DNA of 64,000 nucleotides. Source: Hippasteria phrygiana. Taxonomy: Eukaryota; Echinodermata; Asteroidea; Valvatida; Goniasteridae. The stretch's first letter is position 1; the number at the start of each line of letters is the position of its first letter. The notes beneath the pieces are model-generated. The model had not been told where the DNA came from, did not search any database, and saw nothing but the letters and a program-made list of their open reading frames with translations. Shown here one piece after another: positions 36,685-46,651 of this stretch. The stretch is from positions 2,542,001-2,606,000 of the forward strand of contig JAZGUH010000326.1 of assembly GCA_037893225.1 (NCBI GenBank). Reading direction: 5' to 3'. A program made the position numbers and the translations under genes.

Positions 36685-39508
36685 TAGGGTAAAGTGGGGT
36701 AACTGGGTCACTGGGGTAACTGGGACACGTCTGTGTTTTTTGCTTGTATTTTCTGTACCAATCCCTTTTTACTTGAGTAAAGATTTCTTTCTGGTGCCAA
36801 CAAACATACACAATCAAAATGGCTGACTGGTTTCGTTTCTCCGCGTGTTTGTGGTGTCAAAAATCATGTTTTTCTCCGTGCACCTGAAGCGCTCTTTGAC
36901 CCGATGCATAAAATACTAATATTTTGCTTTTACTGCACAAGAGAAGCTAAGGAATGGGTGGTTAATTTGAAGGAAAAGAGGAATTCAGGGCGACATTTCA
37001 AGTTGATTATTGCAAGAATACCTATTTGAAACGGTAAGCATGCATCAGTTGTGCAGTTTGTTGCATTAACAATTCTTAGAGCCAATTTAATTGCAAAAAT
37101 TGTATGGACAAGCAGGAGGCTTTTGTTTTAATCAAATGTGACCCGCTCCAGAAAAAGGTGATATAAGTCGCGCTATGCATTTACGTGTAATGGCCCTTTC
37201 AACCCAGGAGGGTGAAATTTTTCATCAACATTCTTTTTTGTTTTTTGTCTTTCATGATATCTTAAATATCTAAAGTTTCAGGTTTGGTGCACAACAATGT
37301 TGATTTCAGTGAATAAAGTGAAAAAATACCCTTTTTAGAGTGCATTGTTCCATTGCATTGTATTACAACTACCTATTTCAAAGCCTGTTTTCTCTGTTGT
37401 GCAATTTGAACTCCATAGAACTAATTCATATGCAATAATGTGATATCTCCAGAACGGAAAGGGCTTTGGAGCTCTATCATGTACCAAACGAAAGCTTACA
37501 TTGCAGGCTTTCCAAACATACATAAACTTCATTTTTCATATTTTCCGACTATTTTTCCAGAGCGGGTCACAAATGGAGGCTTGAAGAATTGTGTGTGTTT
37601 TGTGCTGAACAAAATGAGGTTTTCTTTTCAGTTCAGATAGATGAAAACTAATCAAAGGGTCATGTCAATTATGTTCATACACATCCAAGAAACTATACAA
37701 ATTTTCCCAAGTGCATACGTGTTTCCAATACTATTGGCAATAGTGATAACTTGGCAGGAAATAGAATGACAATTTCATAGGTTAATTTGAACCTACGCAT
37801 TGTTATGGCAGCCATGTTGGTTTTCTGACTGACTGCAAAATGTACTATTTTGTGTACTTGTCAGCCAATAGTTGTGGTCAACCAATTAATATGAAATTGA
37901 AAATACTTGTTTAATTGGTAATCATTTCCACAATTCAAGCCAAAGAAGTGTTTACTTTTAATCGTGTATAAACGTGTATAAAAACCCATGCGTCTCAACG
38001 TGGCACTGGCATGTATGATGTAGTAGCCATTTTTGTCAGAGAAATGCATTAATATTTTGTAAAATTAGAATATTCTCACAATAATTTATATTTAATTTCA
38101 TATAGTTCAGTCACTATATGCTAATGCTGCTTATTATTTATGTATTTTATAGAAAATGACGGGACGTCAAAAGAAAACGTGAACTCCAAGTGGGATGCTG
38201 AAGCACCTTCAGATGTCTACTGTGGTGGGATGCCGAAGCACCTTCAGATGTCTTCTGTGGTGACAGAGCTGACGTAGGAATTGGACAAGCCCTTACAGCG
38301 AGAGGAAAGCCTGTATCTTGGCACTACAGTCCAGAGTTCATACACACTAGTGTATCCAGATGGCACCGACTGTCGAGCAAGTTGGACCATGTTTACTATG
38401 TTTACCATGTTGTCACATCAGAAGATGATGTTACCATAGATGTACAACCTGGAACTGCTCTTAAGTACTGAACAAACAACCAGTTCAACTGGTCTGCTGC
38501 AATTTGAATAATATCTTGCCTTCATTAAGTATTGTTTGTGCTTTTTGACTGATTTAAACATGTCAAAGAATTTCAAATGACATGGAACTTGAACGGAAAC
38601 TACGCACACAAATTTTACAAAAACCTATGCCAGTTTAAGGCCAGTATAGGGCCTACAAAGAAGCAATGTTTGATATGCATGCTATTTTTGTGGTCATTTG
38701 CAATGACAACACAGGAATTTAGAGTCCACACACCCAGATTAAGGAGACAGAGTTACTTTGCATTTCATTGTATGGTATGTGCAGGAAAACGTCAGAAAAA
38801 TACGACTGCAGAACATTCATATTTTGGACGAAAATGTCTTAATATTACATTTGTAATGTTTTATATCAAAAGTTGATATTAATATTAACAGGGAATTATT
38901 TTTAATTAAAGAAAAGTAATTTATTGCATTTAACCCTCCTATACTTATAACTATCACAGCCTATCAAAAACTCTAAACACCAACTCTGACAGTTTGTGTG
39001 TGTTTCAATCTGTCATTTGATAGGTTTTGATCTGTACAACAACTGGGTCGATTTTGGCCATGTGCATAGGAGGGTTAATGAGTTGGTGTTTGACTTATTT
39101 TCATGTATTATGTATGTGTCCCACTTACCCCATTTGACTGTCCCACTTACCCCATGCTCCTAAATATATGGAGAAAATTTCCCCTGTCACCGTTTCTCCA
39201 CTCATGAAGGGAATGATCCTTGTATGAATGTCAATCTGATCCAAATATATTTTGGAAATATTAACAGTGTGAAAAAACACAAAAGTTGGAGAAATCAAGC
39301 TTTTAGTTTAATATGAAATTCCAAAATATGCTTAACCCTAACCCTCCAGGGTATTTTGGCTAGAAACCCTGCCAGACGCATCAGATTGCATACTTTGTCA
39401 CATTGACTTGTGTGCAGAGTGCAGCAAAGTCAAGCTGTCACCACAGATGCACTGTGCTGCATCTGGCAGGGTTACGGTTAAGTGTCCTAGTTACCCCACT
39501 TTACCCTA
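36685..39508. mobile_element. 2.8-kb non-autonomous element with short terminal inverted repeats
   Basis: The left end begins TAGGGTAAAGTGGGGTAACT, and the right end is the reverse complement of the same 20 bases. The left end has an extra tandem copy of the GGGGTAACTGGG segment. Immediately outside, CGTAAGCAC (left) and CGTAAAAAT (right) could be a decayed 9-bp target duplication (6 of 9 match). The interior holds no recognisable transposase. It contains a nested inverted-repeat element at 37137-37571 and a small tandem duplication near 38190-38265 built around AAGCACCTTCAGATGTCT. Confidence 0.5.
37137..37571. mobile_element. MITE-like element with TGTGACCCGCTC ends
   Basis: The 435-bp segment begins TGTGACCCGCTCCAGAAAAAGG and ends with the inverted AGCGGGTCACA. 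The interior is AT-rich and non-coding. A related left end, TGTGACCCGCTCTGCAAAAAGG, appears near 59655, so this is a repeated family in the genome. It is nested inside the larger element at 36685-39508. Confidence 0.55.
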
Positions 39509-40321
39509 CGTAAAAATAAATATTGATATAACTTTGCCGGTACTTTTCTGACCCATGTCCCCGATTGGAAGATTCGGCACACTGCTGCCGTAATCCCACA
39601 TTAATTTTATGAAAACATACGTCTAACCATGGAGGATAAGGAAACCTCCATCCAACCAACCGTTGCAGCCGTGTTGTAGCCCCACCAGTGTGGCTGGCGG
39701 ATTTGACATCGGGCGGATCCTTAGCCACACGTCCTACCCATATAGCTTGAAAATTCCAGCTCTAGGCTCAAGATTCGCCATTAGAGCTGGAAGGAATCCT
39801 ATAATAGGGTAAGTCAGGGTCGTTTAAGATCTTGCCGATATATTCCGTTTCCCTGAATATATCAACTAAACACTCACCTTGAACTTTAGAGCAGTCATTC
39901 ATGCAGCTTTTGATCCCTCAAAATAATAATTTGATAAAGTTAAACCTTTAAAAAAATAATTGTTCGTGCAACTCGGTGCATGCACAAACCAGCTGTGTAC
40001 AAAGTAATGGAGCGAATTTTTGAACATAAACGATGTTTTCCGATCGATTATCGGCCAGCGGCACTACGCGCGCCTTGCGGCTCGATATCCAACGGCTGTT
40101 TGCTGAAATACTGACAGCGATCAGCAAACGGCCGTTGGATATCGAGCCCCGAGGCGCGCGTAGTGCCGCTGGCCGATAATCGATCGGAAAACATCGTTCA
40201 TGTTCAAAAATCCGCTCCATTACTTTGTACACAGCTGGTTTGTGCATGCACCAAGTTTTTTATTTTCAGGTTTAACTTGATCATATTCTCATTTTGAGGG
40301 GATCAAAAGCTGCATGAATGA

Positions 40322-40544
40322 AGTAGTAAGGGAGGTACCGATTCTATGTCATTTCCTGTTTTTTCACTTTTTTCCCCAATTTTGCTGTGGGTACATACGT
40401 CAAATTTTTTAAAAACAAAATAGTCAAAAAATCGCCCAAAAATTTTGCTGGGTACCTATGCACCAAAATTTGCACAAAATCAAGAAAATAAACAGTATTT
40501 TCCATAGTCTACAAGCATACTAAATCACCAGGGCGCCCGGCGAA
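40322..40544 (+). repeat. Polinton left terminal inverted repeat
   Basis: The repeat matches the reverse complement of 52665-52887 over about 222 bp. I count two substitutions in a T/A run around 40410 and one indel near the inner edge (CGCCCGGCGAA against CGCCCGGGCGAA). The very high identity suggests recent insertion or recent homogenisation. In Polintons the inverted ends are the presumed protein-primed replication origins and integrase substrates. Confidence 0.92.
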
Positions 40545-40686
40545 AAAAGATATTGCTCTTAAAATAACACAAGCCAAAAAAAATTAAATACATTTTTATT
40601 TAAAAAAAAAAATATTATATTGCCATTATAAAAGATGGAAACACAACCAATGATTCGAGAGTACAATTACAAGAACGAATTACAAG
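40545..40686 (+). other. Short leader before PolB with an orphan start codon
   Basis: Only about 140 bp separates the inverted repeat from the PolB frame. ATG at 40635 follows TATAAAAG, close to the start context of other genes in the element. It opens a 36-codon frame that is out of phase with PolB and soon ends. In the PolB phase there is a TGA at 40651. I infer that the promoter and start of polB survive here, fused by a deletion (and out of frame) to the gene's C-terminal half. Confidence 0.45.
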
Positions 40687-42177
40687 TTGGATCCAGCCAA
40701 CTACTTCACAGCACCGGGATTAAGTTGGGACGCTTTATTAAGACATACTAAAATAGAATTAGAATTATTAACCGATGTAGATAAACATCTATTTTTTGAA
40801 AAAGCAAAAAGAGGAGGAATATCGAGCGTTGGTAGTACGCGCTATGCTAAGGCCAACAATAAGTACCTGAAAGATTACGAGCAAGATAAACCCGATTCGT
40901 ATATTCTCTATTTAGACGCCAACAACCTCTACGGATGGGCCATGAGTCGACCGCTACCTTACGGAGGATTTAAATGGGTCTGTACGAAACAATTTACCCA
41001 CGATCGCATCATGGCGTTAAAAGATGATACTAAAACGGGATATATGTTCGAAGTTGACCTGGAATATCCAGCCGAATTACACGATCTACACAACGATTAT
41101 CCTTTAGCCGCTGGTAATATAATCATACCTGAAGAATGGTTATCCGAGTATCAACGAGAGTTGGCGAGTGAGATAGGAGACACTGCTAAGGTAAAACAAT
41201 TAACCGGTACGCTATATCGAAAAGAAAAATATGTATTGCACTACGTCAATTTGAAACAATGTTTGAGGCTAGGCCTAAAACTAAATAAAGTACATCGGGC
41301 GTTACAATTTAAACAAAAACCTTGGATGAAATCGTACATTGATAAAAACACGCAACTCAGAACGAAAGCAAAGTCGGATTTCGAAAAAGACTTTTTCAAA
41401 TTAATGAACAATTCCGTATTCGGCAAAACGATGGAAAATGTCAGAAATAGAATAGATGGTGCGCTACTGAGAAACGATCAAGTAAAAGAATACAAAGAGA
41501 TGGTTTCTGAACCTTGTTACAAGTCTACTACAGCGTTTAAAGAATGCGGTCTCTCATTCGTGGAATCGTACAAAAAGAAAACGTATTTAAATAAGCCCAT
41601 CTATTGCGGCGTTAGTATCTTAGACCTATCGAAGACTCTAATGTACGACTTTTATTACAACCAATTAAAAAAGACGTATGGCGATAAAGTAAGATTGATG
41701 TATACAGACACGGACTCGCTGCTTTTGATTATATATACGAAAGACGTTTATCGGAATCTAGAAAAACAGTCTGACTCGTACGATTTTAGCAACTACGAGA
41801 AAGACCACTTTTTATACGACGATACAAACAAGAAAGTTATCGGTAAATTTAAAGACGAATGCGGAGGAAAAGTCATAAGCGAAGCTACTTGCATCAGATC
41901 GAAGATGTACTCGATTTTATACGGAGACGTCGTATTAAAGAAGGCCAAAGGCGTAAACCGAGCGGTTATAAACAACGATCTATCTTACGAAAAATATAAG
42001 CGATGCGTTTTATCGAACGAATGCTATTCAAACAAGATGATTCGTTTTGGAACTGAGCGTCACATGATATACACGGAGGCTCAAGTCAAGCAATCTTTAA
42101 ATCCTTTAGATACGAAGAGATATATTTTACCTAATGGTATAGACACTCTGGCTTATGGTCATCGTTCTAACCTTTAG
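40687..42177 (+). CDS. polB: Protein-primed family B DNA polymerase, C-terminal half (truncated)
   Basis: The frame of about 496 codons covers the polymerase palm and thumb. Counting from the first residue shown, it has motif A LDANNLYGWA (D77), motif B KLMNNSVFGKTM (about 238-249) and motif C YTDTDS (D341 and D343). The C-terminus (GIDTLAYGH) looks complete. Polinton PolB is usually over 1000 residues; the N-terminal region with the 3'-5' exonuclease is absent, and no space remains for it before the terminal repeat. No good ATG exists: the frame begins at a TTG codon within conserved sequence. It may be made from a downstream start, or not at all. The catalytic aspartates are intact, so truncation is the main defect. 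Confidence 0.88.
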   Translation: MDPANYFTAPGLSWDALLRHTKIELELLTDVDKHLFFEKAKRGGISSVGSTRYAKANNKYLKDYEQDKPDSYILYLDANNLYGWAMSRPLPYGGFKWVCTKQFTHDRIMALKDDTKTGYMFEVDLEYPAELHDLHNDYPLAAGNIIIPEEWLSEYQRELASEIGDTAKVKQLTGTLYRKEKYVLHYVNLKQCLRLGLKLNKVHRALQFKQKPWMKSYIDKNTQLRTKAKSDFEKDFFKLMNNSVFGKTMENVRNRIDGALLRNDQVKEYKEMVSEPCYKSTTAFKECGLSFVESYKKKTYLNKPIYCGVSILDLSKTLMYDFYYNQLKKTYGDKVRLMYTDTDSLLLIIYTKDVYRNLEKQSDSYDFSNYEKDHFLYDDTNKKVIGKFKDECGGKVISEATCIRSKMYSILYGDVVLKKAKGVNRAVINNDLSYEKYKRCVLSNECYSNKMIRFGTERHMIYTEAQVKQSLNPLDTKRYILPNGIDTLAYGHRSNL

Positions 42178-42183
42178 TCTATT

Positions 42184-42906
42184 CTAGCCAGAACAAGACG
42201 ATCGATAAATATCTACTCGAAAAATAAATGTCTTATGGTTATTATCGATTAAAGTGCCGTCGCGGTCTCTAAAAGAAAAACTCAGTTCGGGTATTTTACT
42301 CCTAATTAGCGGTATGACAGTTTTTCTTTTATTCTGGACAGTCTCTATTACATCCGAATCATAGCTAATATTTAAAATCGGTATAACGTCTAACAAGTGC
42401 GTGCTCTTTCCGTTATAGAAATTATTAGACGTAGATAACTGATCGCAATGTAACAAAATTGTATTCACGTAATTTATACTATAATACCCAACAAGTTCAC
42501 CATCAGTTATGGGTAACCAAACAGGGGATACACCCAACACTTTTTGAGTATGTAGATCGAATCTAATGATAACCTCAATAGGATCCGTACTAATAATACC
42601 GGCATTAAAAACAATTTTTTTATTAAGCTTGTCCGCGTAAACTGTAATCAAAGTTAATTTATTAAGTTCGACTACTAACTCATCGATACCATAATTTCCA
42701 GATGGAATTGCCATTTCACCGCGAGTTGTACCAGTGTTTTTAATTAATGTCCATCCTATAGTCATACGCTGAGTTATATTATAGAAACCGATGGTAAATA
42801 TCGCGTTGTTTAAACTCATACAGTAATTTCCCTTAGAGTTATCTATAGGTTTTGACAAAGTAAACGTTTGTTCGTTACTAGCCATTTCAAAAACGTGCGA
42901 TTCCAT
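42184..42906 (-). CDS. Penton-like minor capsid protein candidate, copy 2
   Basis: The protein has 240 residues and is a paralogue of the next gene. Shared blocks are the start MESHVFEM, a Y-x-I-D-E short helix after a P-x-G-x-Y turn, LHCDQLSTSNNFYNG near residue 155, HLLDVIPI, and a C-terminal LSFSFRDRDGTLID. The turn (PSGNYGIDE) and the terminal R-D-x-D-G-x-L-I-(N/D) strand resemble the single-jelly-roll penton-like proteins of Polintons and adintoviruses. A role as capsid vertex protein is inferred from that resemblance. The start context is TAAAATG. It ends 7 bp from the convergent polB stop. Confidence 0.55.
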   Translation of the reverse strand: MESHVFEMASNEQTFTLSKPIDNSKGNYCMSLNNAIFTIGFYNITQRMTIGWTLIKNTGTTRGEMAIPSGNYGIDELVVELNKLTLITVYADKLNKKIVFNAGIISTDPIEVIIRFDLHTQKVLGVSPVWLPITDGELVGYYSINYVNTILLHCDQLSTSNNFYNGKSTHLLDVIPILNISYDSDVIETVQNKRKTVIPLIRSKIPELSFSFRDRDGTLIDNNHKTFIFRVDIYRSSCSG

Positions 42907-42940
42907 TTTATTTAAGCTTACAAAAGCTTTAAAAAATCTC

Positions 42941-43639
42941 TTAAAATTTACCTATCGTCAAGTTAAAACTAATCTTTTTTCCTCGATTATTTATTAAATC
43001 GCCGTCTCGGTCTCTGATACTAAAGCTAAGTTGGTTTATCTTATCACCCACGAGTCTACGAGCGGTTAATCTTGCACGCTCTACGAGCGTATCGTCTCTT
43101 TTCGTTATCGGTATAACGTCTAGCAAGTGCGTTCCCCCTCCGTTATAGAAATTATTAGACGTAGATAACTGATCGCAATGTAAACAAATTGCATCGACAG
43201 GCATTGTATTATAATGCCCTACATAATCTACGCCAAAAACTAAGTTTTTGACCGTTATCCCCAACAATTGTTTAATGTTTTTATCAAAGCGTAGAACGTT
43301 ATTTTCTTCCGTTACATTTAAAGATATTTTTTTATTAAGTTTATCTACAGAGACTTCTAACCAAACTAATTTACTAAGTCTCTCTTCGATCCAATCTATA
43401 TCGTAATATCCAGCAGGAATATCAATTTTACCATCCGTACTACCCGTTTTTTTACCAGTGTTTGGATCGATTTGATGTATAAAATAGAGAATTTCGCTAT
43501 TACTAGCCATGTTGTAGAAACCCGCTGTTACTATCGCGCTGGTTAAACTCATACTGTAATCTCCCTTAGAGTTATCTATATGTTTTGACAATCTAAACGT
43601 TTGTTCGTTATCAAACATTTCAAAAACGTGCGATTCCAT
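42941..43639 (-). CDS. Penton-like minor capsid protein candidate, copy 1
   Basis: I place the start at ATG 43639, giving 232 residues. The frame is open further upstream to 43696, but the MESHVFEM start aligns with the paralogue, has the TAAAATG context and avoids overlap with the divergent gene. Landmarks are PAGYYDIDWIEERL (about residues 80-93), GHYNTMPVDAICLHCDQL, THLLDVIPITKRD, and a terminal LSFSIRDRDGDLINNRG strand. The layout fits a single jelly-roll minor capsid (penton) protein. It lies 34 bp upstream of its paralogue in the same direction, so the pair probably arose by tandem duplication and may be co-transcribed. Confidence 0.55.
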   Translation of the reverse strand: MESHVFEMFDNEQTFRLSKHIDNSKGDYSMSLTSAIVTAGFYNMASNSEILYFIHQIDPNTGKKTGSTDGKIDIPAGYYDIDWIEERLSKLVWLEVSVDKLNKKISLNVTEENNVLRFDKNIKQLLGITVKNLVFGVDYVGHYNTMPVDAICLHCDQLSTSNNFYNGGGTHLLDVIPITKRDDTLVERARLTARRLVGDKINQLSFSIRDRDGDLINNRGKKISFNLTIGKF

Positions 43640-43681
43640 TTTATTAGAACAAAAAAAAATATTTGGTTTATTAAAAATAAA
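43640..43681. promoter_or_regulatory. Divergent promoter region, 42 bp
   Basis: This A/T-only stretch separates the start of the penton-like pair (minus) from the conserved 495-residue protein (plus). Each start codon is embedded in AATAAAATG. With so little space, promoter elements for both genes must overlap here or extend into the coding regions. Confidence 0.45.
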
Positions 43682-45169
43682 ATGAAATTCGCTCAATTTG
43701 TGAAATTTTTAGACCCTAATAATCCAGATATCGCGAATCTAGCTGCTCGCATAGGGCGTACTCAAGTAGCTACGCAAGCACAAAGCGTTAGTGACAAGCA
43801 CGAAGCGATTGCCCCGGAGAGTACCCCGTTAAACATGCACTTGAGTCAACTTAACATCATCGTAAACACCAACGACAACAGGTCTTTTATCGCTCGACTA
43901 GTTGATATATTTAGCGCTTATAAAATGTCCGACGTAAAACACGACGAAGTGGTCAAACGTTACGCATCGGACCCCATGACGTTTTATCAAAATCAACTCA
44001 ACTTCGCATTTTGGTGCGCGACTTCTGGTTGCGGCGTAGGACTAGAATCGTTGCTACATAAAAACCCCGTAATATCGGCTTTATTCAAGTTTCACGTATA
44101 TTTCACGATCAGAAAGATACTTTACTTTTTAAAATGCCCAGTTCCAGGAGACAATGTATTCGACGATCTAAACAACAACATCGATAACGGCGCTTATATC
44201 GATACTTGTCGACGCTTTCAAGTCGATCCAAACGTGAGTTTTAAACAGACTGCGGACTTAACTTCTGGAGGATTAGGTACGGCGTATTATTACAATATGG
44301 ACTCGCGTAAATATATACCCGTACCCGGTAGAAATTACGACCCTCGCGAGCTCATCAATGAGCATGCCTCCGCTAAATACTCTGGCGCTACCCGTATGGG
44401 TTTTGGAGAATCGGGTGATGCGTATCATTTTAGTAGCTATACAGTCTCGTGGATCAGACAATCTGCGGACGTTGTACGACTCGGTTTTAGAAATTTTATA
44501 ATTCAGAAGAGCTCGTTTACCGACGTCGGTATAGAAAAAATAAACGAAAGCGTTAGAACGTATGTGTACGCCATACTCGGCGCGCAAGCCCAAACAAAAA
44601 CGAGTATACTAACTGCAGGTACCGGATTAGATGCACAAAGACAATTTGAAAATATAGTAGAAGATATAATCAACAGCCCTACGGACTTGGAATCTTCTAT
44701 AACCAGATTTCAAGATTCTTTACAGTACGCTAGAAGCTCGTTAAACTTTGTGATTAGCCCTGGATTGTACTTAATTCCATCAAATATGGAGCTTTTAGTC
44801 GGTATTCACCAAGGTTATAATAATAATATACAGATAGCTACACCCGGCGCATCGATAGGATTAAATATCAACTTGAACTCAGACGTCGTACGCCCTACGA
44901 GCGTAGCTACGCGAGTAGCTACGCCAACACCTCCACCCTCTCCCGTAAAAAAGAGTCGTGTAGTAACCCAACAAAATTTAGACGATTTAGAGAATTTAGA
45001 CCCATCACCAACCCCTACACCTATAATCTCAGACGTACCCCCTCCTCCACTCCCTACGGGCGTAGCTACGCCCCCAGACTCGCACGAACAAGAAAAAACG
45101 GCTTTAGTCGTTGGTTTAATGGCCGCTGCTGGGGTTGGGTATCTAGCTTACGATATTTTACGTCGCTGA
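43682..45169 (+). CDS. Conserved Polinton protein of unknown function, C-terminal membrane anchor
   Basis: The protein has 495 residues from ATG 43682 (TAAAATG context; the upstream open extension to 43601 is not used). The N-terminus, MKFAQFVKFLDP, is followed by an alpha/beta-looking body containing FYQNQLNFAFWCATSGCGVG (about residues 95-114), RTYVYAILGAQAQ and LYLIPSNMELL. A Pro/Thr-rich linker (about 405-465) leads to a single hydrophobic segment, ALVVGLMAAAGVGYLAYDIL, next to the C-terminus. From memory, proteins of this size and layout recur in metazoan Polintons (PX-like), with no established function. It is probably a virion-associated membrane protein. Its last 12 bases overlap the convergent integrase gene. 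Confidence 0.6.
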   Translation: MKFAQFVKFLDPNNPDIANLAARIGRTQVATQAQSVSDKHEAIAPESTPLNMHLSQLNIIVNTNDNRSFIARLVDIFSAYKMSDVKHDEVVKRYASDPMTFYQNQLNFAFWCATSGCGVGLESLLHKNPVISALFKFHVYFTIRKILYFLKCPVPGDNVFDDLNNNIDNGAYIDTCRRFQVDPNVSFKQTADLTSGGLGTAYYYNMDSRKYIPVPGRNYDPRELINEHASAKYSGATRMGFGESGDAYHFSSYTVSWIRQSADVVRLGFRNFIIQKSSFTDVGIEKINESVRTYVYAILGAQAQTKTSILTAGTGLDAQRQFENIVEDIINSPTDLESSITRFQDSLQYARSSLNFVISPGLYLIPSNMELLVGIHQGYNNNIQIATPGASIGLNINLNSDVVRPTSVATRVATPTPPPSPVKKSRVVTQQNLDDLENLDPSPTPTPIISDVPPPPLPTGVATPPDSHEQEKTALVVGLMAAAGVGYLAYDILRR

Positions 45170-46165
45170 AGAAGGCGGTAACTCAGTATCTGATGGAACG
45201 ACCATTAATTCTTTCTTAACGAACGATCTCTTGGGGCCGTGAGTCAGCCAGTACAACGCAGGCTGTCCGGGGTTTGTCGTTCTCCTTCTAATCGTATACA
45301 TTTCTAAGCTCCAAATAGGATCGGTAGCTCTTCTTCTAACGTCTTTTTCGAGCTCTCCAGGAGCGTAAAGATATCTAACGATATCGTCATTTACGCTTAG
45401 CGCGACTTCGGGGCTCTTGAGCCCCGAGGAACTCAATTGCTTTATTTCTAACTGAGACATAGCCGCTCGAGGAGTTAACGGTTTGCCTTTCATAGTCGAT
45501 ATCAATCTAGTTTCTTCGTCGTTTAACGCTTTTATAACATCGGGTAATCTTTTTACCCACTCTCGGCTACGCTCGGTAGGCTCTAACATTTCTTGAGCGT
45601 ATTGATGGCCAACTAATCTTTCGGCTAAAGTACGATTAAATCTTTCTACTATACCTTGAGCTCTATGATTACCAACCTCGCCTTTCTGTACTACGACGTT
45701 GCGAGTCCGCATCAAAGTATTAAATTCAGCCATAAATTCTGTACCGGGGTCTACTTTTATCGTGAGAGGCCAAGACAAGGGCGATCTTTTGTAAATCTTT
45801 TTTATCGCCTCTACAACTTGAGTACTCGTTTTATTCGTCAAGGGTTCAGCTTCTTTATATCGAGTGGCCACATCGACAATCGTCAACGCGTATTTATATC
45901 TTTTACGTTTAACTACATCGTGAGGTAGATACAACAGATCCGCTTGATGTTGTTCATTAGGCCGTGCGATGGCCTTATTGAGACTCGTAGGTCTCGGTAT
46001 AAAACTGGGGGGTGGTAAATATATTTGCCACATGGCTTGTTTTCTCAACCAATTTCTAACGTCTGGTTCGGGTACGTTGGCTTTTAACGATAATTTTTTT
46101 ATGGCGCCTGCACCTTTCCAATATCCTTTAGGACTGTAAAATATTTTACTTAATTTTGTTTCCAT
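45158..46165 (-). CDS. int: Polinton retroviral-type DDE integrase
   Basis: The protein has 335 residues from ATG 46165 (the frame is open to 46198, but that start would nearly touch the divergent gene). After a short N-terminal region rich in basic and aromatic residues, the RNase H-fold core carries D76 (QADLLYLP), D139 (IKVDPGTEF) and E174 (AQGIVERFNRTLAERL). The D-to-E spacing of 35 is that of the retroviral and Polinton integrase family. The C-terminal 90 residues (YAPGELEK, then DPIWSLEMYTI) resemble the small-barrel DNA-binding tail. It would join the element's ends to target DNA. All catalytic residues are present. No N-terminal HHCC zinc finger was evident. Confidence 0.9.
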   Translation of the reverse strand: METKLSKIFYSPKGYWKGAGAIKKLSLKANVPEPDVRNWLRKQAMWQIYLPPPSFIPRPTSLNKAIARPNEQHQADLLYLPHDVVKRKRYKYALTIVDVATRYKEAEPLTNKTSTQVVEAIKKIYKRSPLSWPLTIKVDPGTEFMAEFNTLMRTRNVVVQKGEVGNHRAQGIVERFNRTLAERLVGHQYAQEMLEPTERSREWVKRLPDVIKALNDEETRLISTMKGKPLTPRAAMSQLEIKQLSSSGLKSPEVALSVNDDIVRYLYAPGELEKDVRRRATDPIWSLEMYTIRRRTTNPGQPALYWLTHGPKRSFVKKELMVVPSDTELPPSSAT

Positions 46166-46200
46166 ATTATAATAAGTTTTTATAAACGAACACAACAAAA

Positions 46201-46614
46201 ATGGCGAGTGTATTAATGATGGTTGGTGGAGCTATAGTAAATGCTGTAGCGTTTACAGGATCGAGCTTTATATTTTCTAAGCTGGGTGGGTCGTCGGACA
46301 TAGAACGTAAACGACACGACCTCGCTTTAGAACAATTAACTCGAGCTAAACAAGAGTGGGTGGAACAAAGAACCAAGGTTCTAGATTATCTAAACGATCG
46401 ACTACATAAAGAAGTCAGGGCTCAAAACGATTTTAAAAATGTAGATGATGCGTTGAGGCTATATAACGAAGTAACCAACGAAGATATGCGATTACCTCGT
46501 GAGCCTGTATTGTCAGACTTTTACGCACCTAGCGAAGGTCAAAAAGATGGCGAAATTGCATTTATCGTAGGAGGCACTGCTGTTTTAGGTTATTTAGTTT
46601 ATAAGTTTGTCTAA
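46201..46614 (+). CDS. Small conserved Polinton protein with two membrane segments
   Basis: The protein has 137 residues. The N-terminal hydrophobic stretch MVGGAIVNAVAFTGSSFIFS (about residues 7-26) is followed by a charged helix (ERKRHDLALEQLTRAKQEW), then a second hydrophobic segment at the C-terminus (AFIVGGTAVLGYLVYKFV). The GGAIVNAVAFTGSS signature plus an RHDLA helix is, from memory, a recurrent small protein of animal Polintons and adintoviruses of unknown function. Only 35 bp separate it from the divergent integrase. It sits directly upstream of the capsid gene, suggesting a virion or assembly role. Confidence 0.6.
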   Translation: MASVLMMVGGAIVNAVAFTGSSFIFSKLGGSSDIERKRHDLALEQLTRAKQEWVEQRTKVLDYLNDRLHKEVRAQNDFKNVDDALRLYNEVTNEDMRLPREPVLSDFYAPSEGQKDGEIAFIVGGTAVLGYLVYKFV

Positions 46615-46651
46615 AAGTTTTTTTGTTTTTTATTTTGTTTCGTTAAGTAAA

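Noticed and set aside
43640..43696. Longer starts for the two divergent genes at 43601 (plus) and 43696 (minus)
   Set aside because: They would overlap each other; the internal ATGs align with the paralogue and share the TAAAATG context.
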